From: Ascoidea tarda (nom. inval.)
Lineage: Eukaryota > Ascomycota > Saccharomycetes > Ascoideales > Ascoideaceae
DNA length: 23,418 bases
Assembly (NCBI GenBank): GCA_030560485.1
Contig: JAKTTS010000233.1
Span: 1-23,418, forward strand
Direction of reading: 5' to 3'
Below the pieces are notes generated by a model. It was not told where the DNA came from. It saw nothing but the letters and a program-made list of their open reading frames with translations, and ran no database searches. Below, in pieces: positions 6,894-13,306 of the stretch (position 1 is the stretch's first letter; each line of letters opens with the position of its first letter). The position numbers were made by a program, and so were the translations under genes.

Positions 6894-8924
6894 ATGAATG
6901 CTATCAGGATTCTCATTACCAACACAGACAGGTCTTTGATTTCACAATCGCTACTCTCTGCTTCTGCTTGCTCAATTAAGCACTTCAGGTCCCTATATTC
7001 CTCTGCTCGATTGCTTCGTCAGCCCTTCAAGAAAGCCACTTCGTTGCCCAATTCTCCAAATTACAATTTCGATTTCTCTTCCCACAACAACTCAATTCAC
7101 CAAACAATGACTTCTGTCAATGATATAACTTCTCTTATCAAGGAGTTTGGTTTCAAGGAACCCACGTCCTATGAAAATTCTCATCCGCAATACAATCCGA
7201 TTGATATAGCCCGTAATTTTATCGCTGAGCAACTTTCGACTATAACTGGCGTGTCCCCAAATTTGGTTTTTGATGCTTTGAATACTCCAAACACTTTAGA
7301 TAAAGGCGATTTGATAATTCCTATTCCTAGATTAGGCATCAAGGGTAATCCCAAGGAATTAGCCGCCAAATGGGCTGATGCTTTAGAAAAAGGCGATTAT
7401 TTAGATAAAATTGAAGCTCAAGGTCCATTTATTCAGTTTTTTTTATCTTCAAATTTCATGTTCAAAACTGTCATCAAATCAACCTTAATTAAAAAGGAAT
7501 CCTTTGGCTCGATACCAGCTCTTGGTCAAAATAAAAAAATTATCATTGAGTTTTCTTCTCCTAACATCGCAAAACCATTCCATGCTGGTCATTTACGTTC
7601 AACCATCATTGGCGGTTTCTTATCTAACTTGTATGAAGCTTTAGGCTGGGAAGTTATTAGAATGAACTACTTAGGTGATTGGGGCAAACAATTTGGTTTA
7701 TTGGCCGTTGGTTTTGAAAAATATGGTTCTGAAGAACAATTAAAGCTCGATCCAATTAATCACTTGTTTGATGTTTACGTCAAGATAAACAACGACATCA
7801 AATTGGAAGAAACTCAAAATACAGATGAAACAAACAGTAAAGCAAGATTGTTTTTTAAAAAAATGGAAGACGGTGATGAAGATTCCCTTAAAATTTGGAA
7901 AAGATTTAGAGAATTGTCTATTGGTAAATATATCGACACTTATGCAAGATTGAACATCAAATATCAAGTTTATTCTGGTGAATCCACGGTTCCTCGTCAT
8001 TTAATGGATGAAGCCTTGCAAAAATTCAAAGAAAAAAACTTATTGACTGAAGATAAAGGTGCTTTATTAATTGATTTCAAAAAATTCAACAAGAAGAAAT
8101 TAGGTAAAGCAATTATCCAAAAATCTGATGGTACTACTTTATATTTAACAAGAGATATCGGTGCCGCCATTGACCGTTATAATAAATATAAATTTGATAA
8201 AATGATTTATGTTATTGCTTGTCAACAAGATTTACACACTGCTCAATTTTTTGAAATCTTAAAACAAATGGGTTATGAATGGGCAAATAACTTGGTTCAT
8301 GTTAATTTTGGTATGGTTTTAGGTATGTCAACAAGACAAGGTACTGTTGTCTTTCTTGATGATATCTTGGAACAAACCAAATCTGAAATGCATAATGTCA
8401 TGCAAAAAAACGAAGCGAAATATGCTCAAGTTCAAGATCCCGATAAAGTTGCTGATTTAGTAGGTATCTCTGCTGTGATGATTCAAGATATGTCGGCAAA
8501 GAGAATTGGCAATTACTCATTTAAATGGGAAAGAATGTTATCATTTGAAGGAGATACTGGTCCTTATTTGCAATATGCTCATTCTCGATTATGTTCAGTG
8601 GCAAGAAATTCTAACATATCCTACGACTCTTTAGTTCATTGCGACTACTCTTTGCTAACCGAGCCAATCGCTATCACTTTGATTCGATTATTGGCTCAAT
8701 ATCCCGATACCTTAGTGAAATGTATTAAAAATCATGAACCCTCAACTCTCGTCACATATCTTTTCAACTTGACTCATACAGTTTCATCATGTTATAATAT
8801 TCTTTGGGTTGCTGGTCAAAAGGAAGAATTGGCTACTTCTCGTTTAGCTTTGTATTTGACTGCCAGACAAATACTTAATAATGGTATGAGATTATTAGGC
8901 ATTACTCCAGTAGAAAGAATGTAA
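6894..8924 (+). CDS. Arginyl-tRNA synthetase, probably mitochondrial and cytosolic
   Basis: Class I synthetase that charges tRNA-Arg. The 676 residues contain the HIGH-type motif HAGH at 230-233 (PNIAKPFHAGHLRST), the ArgRS equivalent of KMSKS, MSTRQGT, from 478, the C-terminal helical DALR region (GDTGPYLQYAHSRL) and the usual ArgRS ending LLGITPVERM. The first 71 residues are rich in Ser, Arg and Leu, poor in acidic residues and look like a mitochondrial presequence. A second in-frame ATG at 7107 (M72, MTSVNDITSLIKEFGF) matches where cytosolic ArgRS begins. S. cerevisiae has two related genes (cytosolic YDR341C and mitochondrial MSR1), so both products may come from this one gene here. The ATG at 6894 has T at -3; the one at 7107 has A at -3, and no ATG in any frame lies between 6900 and 7107. 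Confidence 0.95.
   Translation: MNAIRILITNTDRSLISQSLLSASACSIKHFRSLYSSARLLRQPFKKATSLPNSPNYNFDFSSHNNSIHQTMTSVNDITSLIKEFGFKEPTSYENSHPQYNPIDIARNFIAEQLSTITGVSPNLVFDALNTPNTLDKGDLIIPIPRLGIKGNPKELAAKWADALEKGDYLDKIEAQGPFIQFFLSSNFMFKTVIKSTLIKKESFGSIPALGQNKKIIIEFSSPNIAKPFHAGHLRSTIIGGFLSNLYEALGWEVIRMNYLGDWGKQFGLLAVGFEKYGSEEQLKLDPINHLFDVYVKINNDIKLEETQNTDETNSKARLFFKKMEDGDEDSLKIWKRFRELSIGKYIDTYARLNIKYQVYSGESTVPRHLMDEALQKFKEKNLLTEDKGALLIDFKKFNKKKLGKAIIQKSDGTTLYLTRDIGAAIDRYNKYKFDKMIYVIACQQDLHTAQFFEILKQMGYEWANNLVHVNFGMVLGMSTRQGTVVFLDDILEQTKSEMHNVMQKNEAKYAQVQDPDKVADLVGISAVMIQDMSAKRIGNYSFKWERMLSFEGDTGPYLQYAHSRLCSVARNSNISYDSLVHCDYSLLTEPIAITLIRLLAQYPDTLVKCIKNHEPSTLVTYLFNLTHTVSSCYNILWVAGQKEELATSRLALYLTARQILNNGMRLLGITPVERM
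6898..6939 (+). promoter_or_regulatory. Out-of-frame short ORF overlapping the ArgRS start
   Basis: The first ATG of the ArgRS gene is followed at once by a second, out-of-frame one (ATGAATG). It opens a 13-residue frame that stops at 6939. Ribosomes missing the first ATG may use it and then resume at the ATG at 7107. Both of these early ATGs have T at -3. Confidence 0.35.
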
Positions 8925-9185
8925 AATATTCTGGCTGTTGGTATTTGTTATTAATAAATAAATATAATGATTATATAAAGATACAAATAAATACAAGAGA
9001 AAATGTATTAGGTAAATTAATATGATTATGATTAAGATTAAAATTAATAAACGAAAATGAAAAGAGAAAGTAAAAAAACAAAAGTAAAAATAAAAACATG
9101 AAGAATAAATTGATAATGTATAATAAAATAAACATTTTTTTTAATTTTTTTTTTAATTTTTATTATTATTTAAACAAAAATTGGG
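8925..9185. other. Convergent intergenic region ArgRS/ERD1
   Basis: About 260 bases, strongly AT-rich, with A-rich and T-rich tracts on both strands, as expected for two facing poly(A) regions. No gene is visible. Confidence 0.6.
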
Positions 9186-10493
9186 TCAATTACCAGTTAT
9201 TGATTTAGAATGATTATGATTATGATTATGATTATGATTATGAGAAATTGATTGGGATTCTAAGGTATCGAGGATTATTAAGTTTGGATCGTTATAACAG
9301 ATTTTTGCCCATTCAGTTTCTAATTTAATGAAACACCAAATGCACCTTCGAATTAATTCAAATAGCTCCAACAAAAAATAACCGGACTCCGAGTTGAAAA
9401 AAAATAAATCTGGGATAAAAAGATTGAATAACCAAAAAAATCTTAGAATAAAATCCAATAATATAGCCAAGTAGTAAAAGTGTTTAATTTTGTAAACCAA
9501 TATATTTCTTAAAAGCTTTGGGCGGTTTAAATTAATTGGGTTGTTAAAATTTTGATGAGATTTCAAGAAAAAGTTAAAAAAATTGAAATTCCAATCAACT
9601 GCAACATCCCAAATAAAGGTGTATACCGAGTTTAAAAACATCGAGAAGATGTATAATTGAGCAATTTGCAATCTTGTATCGTATTGGGTAGAATAGTTCA
9701 ATAGAGAGTTTAGAAGGATTGGAATTAAATTTGAAGAGTATTTTAGAAAATTTAGCAAATGCTGATTATTTCTTTTATTGGAGTGGTTGTATTCAAGCCA
9801 GCACTGCTTTAGCCGTACGAATTGAGGCAAAATCAAAAAAAAGGGTTCAATTGATTTGAAATTGAAGATTGATCTATCCAAGTTCAAGTTGTACTGCAGT
9901 TTATCGTCAACGGTTGGAAAACATGTCTGGCCATGGTATAGGTAAAAAAGATACAAGAAGAAATCCAAAAGGATCTTTGAGTAGGAGGTGAGAGTATCGG
10001 ACAAGAGTATGTCGTTGGTTCTCAATTGGTTGTAGTTGATGTTTCCACGAATAATTCTTTTGAAAGTGGATAAGAGCCTTTTCCTCCCAAGGTTGGTGCT
10101 GTTTTTTTCAGAGTCCAACAAGGGCAAGCTAACCAAGTTGAGCAAATAAACAAAAATCAAGAGCATGGTCAAGAGAGGAAGAAAGTCCTTGAAACGTAAC
10201 AGAGTGTCACCAGTGGATTGCACAGGCAATAGCAAGAAGCATAGGTAGCTGACCAAGGCAATGCACAATGTGTGTCTGAAGACAACAAAACAGCCCTTTT
10301 CAAGCTGGGGCTCCTTCTCAGGCTCGTTGAGCAGCTTCTCGTCGCCATAGCCAGCAGCCAGCAACTGCAAAAGCCTGTTGGTGTTGATGGAGGCCAACTG
10401 GCAGATGTGGAGGTTCAACCACCACAACCACACTCCGAGAACCACAAAGAAGACGATTCTGTAGGGAAGAGGAAGCCAGAGATCCAACATCAT
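9186..10493 (-). CDS. ERD1: Erd1, EXS-family Golgi membrane protein
   Basis: Multi-pass Golgi protein of the EXS family (related to the membrane part of Syg1/XPR1). In S. cerevisiae it is needed for retention of ER and Golgi proteins and has been linked to phosphate recycling from the Golgi lumen. The 435 residues start with an aromatic hydrophobic segment (about 11-30), further membrane helices near 72-88 and 104-122, and the family signature RTNDILLSDTLTSYSKIL near 157-174; WDVAVDW comes later. It is longer than the yeast protein (362), partly through a C-terminal tail with an (HN)n run near the end. I start it at the two adjacent ATGs (MMLDLWLP). The frame stays open upstream to 10994, but that part is antisense to SAC6, carries no recognisable protein and is not included. 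Transcribed divergently from SAC6. Confidence 0.9.
   Translation of the reverse strand: MMLDLWLPLPYRIVFFVVLGVWLWWLNLHICQLASINTNRLLQLLAAGYGDEKLLNEPEKEPQLEKGCFVVFRHTLCIALVSYLCFLLLPVQSTGDTLLRFKDFLPLLTMLLIFVYLLNLVSLPLLDSEKNSTNLGRKRLLSTFKRIIRGNINYNQLRTNDILLSDTLTSYSKILLDFFLYLFYLYHGQTCFPTVDDKLQYNLNLDRSIFNFKSIEPFFLILPQFVRLKQCWLEYNHSNKRNNQHLLNFLKYSSNLIPILLNSLLNYSTQYDTRLQIAQLYIFSMFLNSVYTFIWDVAVDWNFNFFNFFLKSHQNFNNPINLNRPKLLRNILVYKIKHFYYLAILLDFILRFFWLFNLFIPDLFFFNSESGYFLLELFELIRRCIWCFIKLETEWAKICYNDPNLIILDTLESQSISHNHNHNHNHNHSKSITGN
9208..9243. repeat. (TTATGA)n hexanucleotide repeat in the ERD1 tail
   Basis: About five copies of ATTATG on the plus strand, encoding the alternating His-Asn run at the C terminus of Erd1 on the other strand. 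Probably length-variable. Confidence 0.7.
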
Positions 10494-10507
10494 CCAGCAG
10501 TGTCCAT
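10490..10507 (-). promoter_or_regulatory. Five-codon ORF overlapping the ERD1 start
   Basis: The minus strand has ATG at 10507 opening a five-residue frame (MDTAG). Its TGA overlaps the first ERD1 ATG as ATGA and lies just on the second ATG. If the mRNA 5' end lies upstream of 10507, it could lower or couple ERD1 translation. The transcript start is unknown. Confidence 0.3.
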
Positions 10508-10754
10508 CCAGCTTGGGCTGTCGCAGAGCAGTGTCAGGAGCAGTTTCAGGAGCAGTTTCAAGAGGCCCAGGCTGTGCTTTTGTTCCTCCTCTGTCGTCTT
10601 CTTCCTCTGGCCTTTCCGACCCGTGCCGGTCTCTCGCCAGGTACGCGGTTCCGCGGCGATCCGCTCTCCTATTCCAGCACGTCAATATATAAGGGCAATG
10701 AGGGCGTGTCTTGCTCAGCTTCAGCTTCTCCAACTGATCTGTATCCAATCCACC
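10494..10754. promoter_or_regulatory. Shared divergent promoter of ERD1 and SAC6
   Basis: This 261-base interval separates the two start codons and must hold both core promoters. It is unusually GC-rich for this genome (41 of 60 bases are G or C at 10621-10680) and contains CGCGG-type words and a TATA element on the SAC6 side. Confidence 0.65.
10686..10693 (+). promoter_or_regulatory. TATA box of SAC6
   Basis: TATATAAG, 69 bases before the SAC6 ATG, standing out in GC-rich flanks. It fits the TATAWAWR consensus and the usual yeast TATA-to-ATG distance. Confidence 0.65.
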
Positions 10755-12638
10755 ATGAACATCGTCAAGTTGCAAAGAAAGTATCCTGTTCTCTCCCAAG
10801 AAGACCTCTTTGATGTCATTGACAGGTTCAGGCAAATCGATCTCGACGACAAGGGCTGGGTTGAAAAACAGCAAGTGATCGAATCTGTCTCCAAGAATGG
10901 CGACAGCTCCTACGACGAGGTTCGTCAAACGTTGAAACAGGTCTCTGTCGATGCCTCTGGCAGAGTGGAGTTGGACGATTTTGTTGAATTGCATGCCAAA
11001 TTGAAGGAAATCAAATCTGCCCCTAAATCAGTCAACAGGCTCAGCGGGGGAATCTCCCACAGGGGAAAAGGTGCCAATGCCAAAATTGTGGTTTCGAGTG
11101 CTTCAGGCACAACTCACACCATCAACGAAGAAGAAAGAACCGAATTCACCAAGCACATCAACAGTGTCTTGGCTGGTGATTCCGACATTGGAAATCGTTT
11201 GCCATTTCCTACTGACACCTTTCAACTATTCGACGAATGCAGAGACGGTTTAGTCTTGTCTAAATTGATCAATGATTCTGTTCCTGACACCATAGATACA
11301 AGAGTCTTGAATTGGCCTAAAAAGGGGAGGTCTTTGAACAATTTCACAATGAACGAAAATGCAAACATTGTCATCAATTCTGCAAAGGCCATTGGCTGCA
11401 TTGTTGTTAATGTCCACTCCGAAGATATCATTGAAGGTAAAGAACATTTGATATTGGGTTTGATTTGGCAAATCATCAGAAGAGGTCTTTTAAGCAAAAT
11501 TGATATCAAATTGCATCCTGAATTGTACCGTTTACTAGAAGATGATGAAACTTTAGAACAATTCTTAAGATTACCACCAGAAAAGATTTTGCTAAGGTGG
11601 TTCAATTACCATTTAAGTCAGGCTAACTGGCATCGTACCGTCAATAATTTTTCAAAGGATATCGCTGATGGTGAAAATTACACGGTTTTATTGAATCAAT
11701 TGAACCCCCAACTATGCTCTTTGAAACCTCTACAAACTAATGATTTATTGCAAAGAGCCGAAGAGGTTCTAGTCAATGCTGAAAGCCTAGACTGCAGAAA
11801 ATATTTGACTCCAACTGCTTTGGTTGCTGGTAACCCTAAATTGAACTTGGCCTTTGTCGCTCATTTATTTAATACCTGTCCAGGCTTGGATGAACTAAAA
11901 GAAGAAGAAAAACCGGAAATCGAGGAATTTGATGCCGAAGGTGAAAGAGAAGCTAGAGTCTTTACCTTATGGTTGAACTCTTTAGATGTTTCTACCCCCG
12001 TTGTTTCCTTATTTGAAGATTTAAAAGATGGTTTGATCTTACTAGAAGCCTTTGATAAAGTCATGCCAGGCTCTGTTAACCCAAGATATGTCAATAAAAA
12101 ACCTCCAGGCAGAGAATTGTCAAGATTCAAATCTCTAGAGAATAACAATTACGCTGTTGAAACTGGTAAAGTAAACCACTTCTCCTTAGTCGGTATTGAA
12201 GGCTCAGATATTGTCGATGGCAACAAATTACTAACCCTAGGTTTGGTCTGGCAGTTGATGAGAAGAAATGTCATTGTAACTTTATCTCAATTATCAAGGA
12301 ATGGTAGAGAATTATCTGATCACGATATCTTAAAATGGGCAAATGAAATGGTTAGAAAAGGTGGTAAAAACTCTGTGATAAGATCTTTTAAAGATCAGTC
12401 ACTAAGCACTGGTATATTCTTATTAGACGTCTTGAATGGTTTAAAACCTGGTTACGTTGATTATAACATAGTCTCCCCAGGTAGAACTGAAGAAGAAAAA
12501 TACGCAAATGCAAGACTAGCTATTTCAATTGCTAGAAAATTAGGTGCTTTGATTTGGTTGGTCCCAGAAGATATTAACGAAGTTCGTTCAAGACTTATTT
12601 TGACTTTTGTTGGCTCTTTAATGTCTCTAAAAATCTAA
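10755..12638 (+). CDS. SAC6: Sac6, fimbrin/plastin, actin filament bundler
   Basis: Cross-links actin filaments in patches and cables and supports endocytosis. The 627 residues (yeast Sac6 has 642) align nearly end to end with S. cerevisiae Sac6. They start MNIVKLQRKYPVLSQEDLF, with a degenerate EF-hand region (about 1-90, IDLDDKGWVEKQQ), a linker ending near TTHTINEEER, then actin-binding domain 1 (about 125-370, two CH domains, FDECRDGLVLSKLINDSVPD) and actin-binding domain 2 (about 395-625, EGEREARVFTLWLNSLD and IEGSDIVDGNKLLTLGLVWQ). The frame stays open upstream to 10272, but I choose the ATG at 10755 because it matches the Sac6 start, has a CACC context and lies 69 bases from the TATA box. 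No intron is needed. The first 450 bases are clearly GC-richer than the rest. Confidence 0.97.
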   Translation: MNIVKLQRKYPVLSQEDLFDVIDRFRQIDLDDKGWVEKQQVIESVSKNGDSSYDEVRQTLKQVSVDASGRVELDDFVELHAKLKEIKSAPKSVNRLSGGISHRGKGANAKIVVSSASGTTHTINEEERTEFTKHINSVLAGDSDIGNRLPFPTDTFQLFDECRDGLVLSKLINDSVPDTIDTRVLNWPKKGRSLNNFTMNENANIVINSAKAIGCIVVNVHSEDIIEGKEHLILGLIWQIIRRGLLSKIDIKLHPELYRLLEDDETLEQFLRLPPEKILLRWFNYHLSQANWHRTVNNFSKDIADGENYTVLLNQLNPQLCSLKPLQTNDLLQRAEEVLVNAESLDCRKYLTPTALVAGNPKLNLAFVAHLFNTCPGLDELKEEEKPEIEEFDAEGEREARVFTLWLNSLDVSTPVVSLFEDLKDGLILLEAFDKVMPGSVNPRYVNKKPPGRELSRFKSLENNNYAVETGKVNHFSLVGIEGSDIVDGNKLLTLGLVWQLMRRNVIVTLSQLSRNGRELSDHDILKWANEMVRKGGKNSVIRSFKDQSLSTGIFLLDVLNGLKPGYVDYNIVSPGRTEEEKYANARLAISIARKLGALIWLVPEDINEVRSRLILTFVGSLMSLKI

Positions 12639-12689
12639 TTCAATTTTTACAATTCAAATTTAAATTCAAATTCAATGTTAATACTAAAA

Positions 12690-12797
12690 GTAAAAGTAAA
12701 AGTAAAAAGTATATTTTATTCTCCTTCTATATAATTTCTTTCTAAATTGTTTCTCTTCTGTTTTCTTCTATTTTCTTCTGTTTTTTTCTATTTTCTT
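12690..12797 (+). promoter_or_regulatory. Cluster of GTAA and TCTT words (Nrd1/Nab3-like)
   Basis: On the SAC6/SEN1 sense strand, three GTAA words (12690, 12696, 12702) are followed by five TCTT words between about 12737 and 12797. GUAA/GUAG and UCUU are the RNA motifs of yeast Nrd1 and Nab3. The cluster begins 52 bases after the SAC6 stop. The role is inferred from the motifs alone, and TCTT is expected to be common in T-rich sequence. Confidence 0.3.
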
Positions 12798-12800
12798 CTG
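12751..12800 (+). repeat. Five 10-base pyrimidine repeats
   Basis: Five tandem ten-base units close to TTTTCTTCTG or TTTTCTTCTA, with the period kept exactly. The plus strand is almost pure T and C. Confidence 0.75.
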
Positions 12801-12857
12801 TTTTTTCTCTGGTTTTTGTTTTAATATTTCCCTTGATGTATAAGTATCCACCAGTTG

Positions 12858-12864
12858 TATAAAA
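12858..12864 (+). promoter_or_regulatory. Candidate TATA element upstream of SEN1
   Basis: TATAAAA about 420 bases before the SEN1 ATG and 31 bases before a small ORF. It is too close to serve that ORF by the usual yeast spacing, so it may drive a SEN1 transcript with a long leader or a non-coding RNA. Confidence 0.3.
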
Positions 12865-12894
12865 CGGCTTCAGTGATTCGACACAACAGTAGAA

Positions 12895-13077
12895 ATGTCC
12901 AAATTGCCTCTCGACGTAGCTGCTTTTGCTGCTTTTGGTGACTTTAGTTCTGGTGTCACAATTCCAAGTTCTGATTTCAGAGGGATACTAACCGCAAATT
13001 ACACGCACAGCATCAAGCAATTTCAAAGCTGCGTTCAAAAATATTCTGTATCTAGAGGTATATATTGCGTGACATGA
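12895..13077 (+). CDS. 60-residue ORF in the SEN1 leader region, unassigned
   Basis: An ATG-to-TGA frame starting MSKLPLDVAAFAAFGDFSSG, with mixed composition and no recognised domain. It contains TACTAAC at 12986-12992 followed 18 bases later by CAG (13008-13010), the standard yeast branch point and 3' splice site. I find no matching GTATGT-type 5' site. It may be a real small protein, an upstream ORF of SEN1, part of a spliced leader, or chance. Confidence 0.25.
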   Translation: MSKLPLDVAAFAAFGDFSSGVTIPSSDFRGILTANYTHSIKQFQSCVQKYSVSRGIYCVT

Positions 13078-13273
13078 AGCCGGTGTTCTATTTTTGTTTA
13101 CTCTTTTGGAATTTCTGTTTGGAGTTTTTTCCAATTCGCTATTTTTTTGTCCTCGTTTTCTGTTCTTAATTCTCTTATTTTTATTGCCTTAACTCAAAGA
13201 TTCTTTGAATATATTATATTCTGTCTTTTGGCTCTTGATCGTTCTTAATTTCTCCTTTTAAACCAGTTGTATA

Positions 13274-13306
13274 ATGAAATATTATGTCCTCGAACAATGC
13301 CTCTAA
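13274..13306 (+). promoter_or_regulatory. Ten-codon ORF overlapping the SEN1 start
   Basis: An ATG ten bases before the SEN1 ATG opens a different frame (MKYYVLEQCL) that ends in TAA at 13304-13306, inside the SEN1 coding region. Any mRNA with a leader longer than about ten bases would carry it, and ribosomes starting there would bypass the SEN1 ATG. Confidence 0.45.

Larger units (their letters stand above)
12639..13283. other. Intergenic region between SAC6 and SEN1
   Basis: About 645 bases between two plus-strand genes. In order: three GTAA words spaced six bases apart; a pyrimidine array of ten-base units; a TATA-like element; a 60-codon ORF containing a perfect TACTAAC; T-rich sequence; and a short ORF overlapping the SEN1 ATG. 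A 13-base direct repeat (ACCAGTTGTATAA) occurs at 12850-12862 and again at 13262-13274. Confidence 0.6.

Noticed and set aside
10272-10754. N-terminal extension of SAC6 by 161 residues
   Set aside because: The frame happens to be open through the promoter and the antisense of ERD1; Sac6 homologues start at MNIVKLQRK and a TATA box lies inside the extension.
10494-10994. N-terminal extension of ERD1 by 167 residues
   Set aside because: The frame runs antisense across the SAC6 start and the shared promoter, and Erd1 homologues begin at the MMLDLWLP region.
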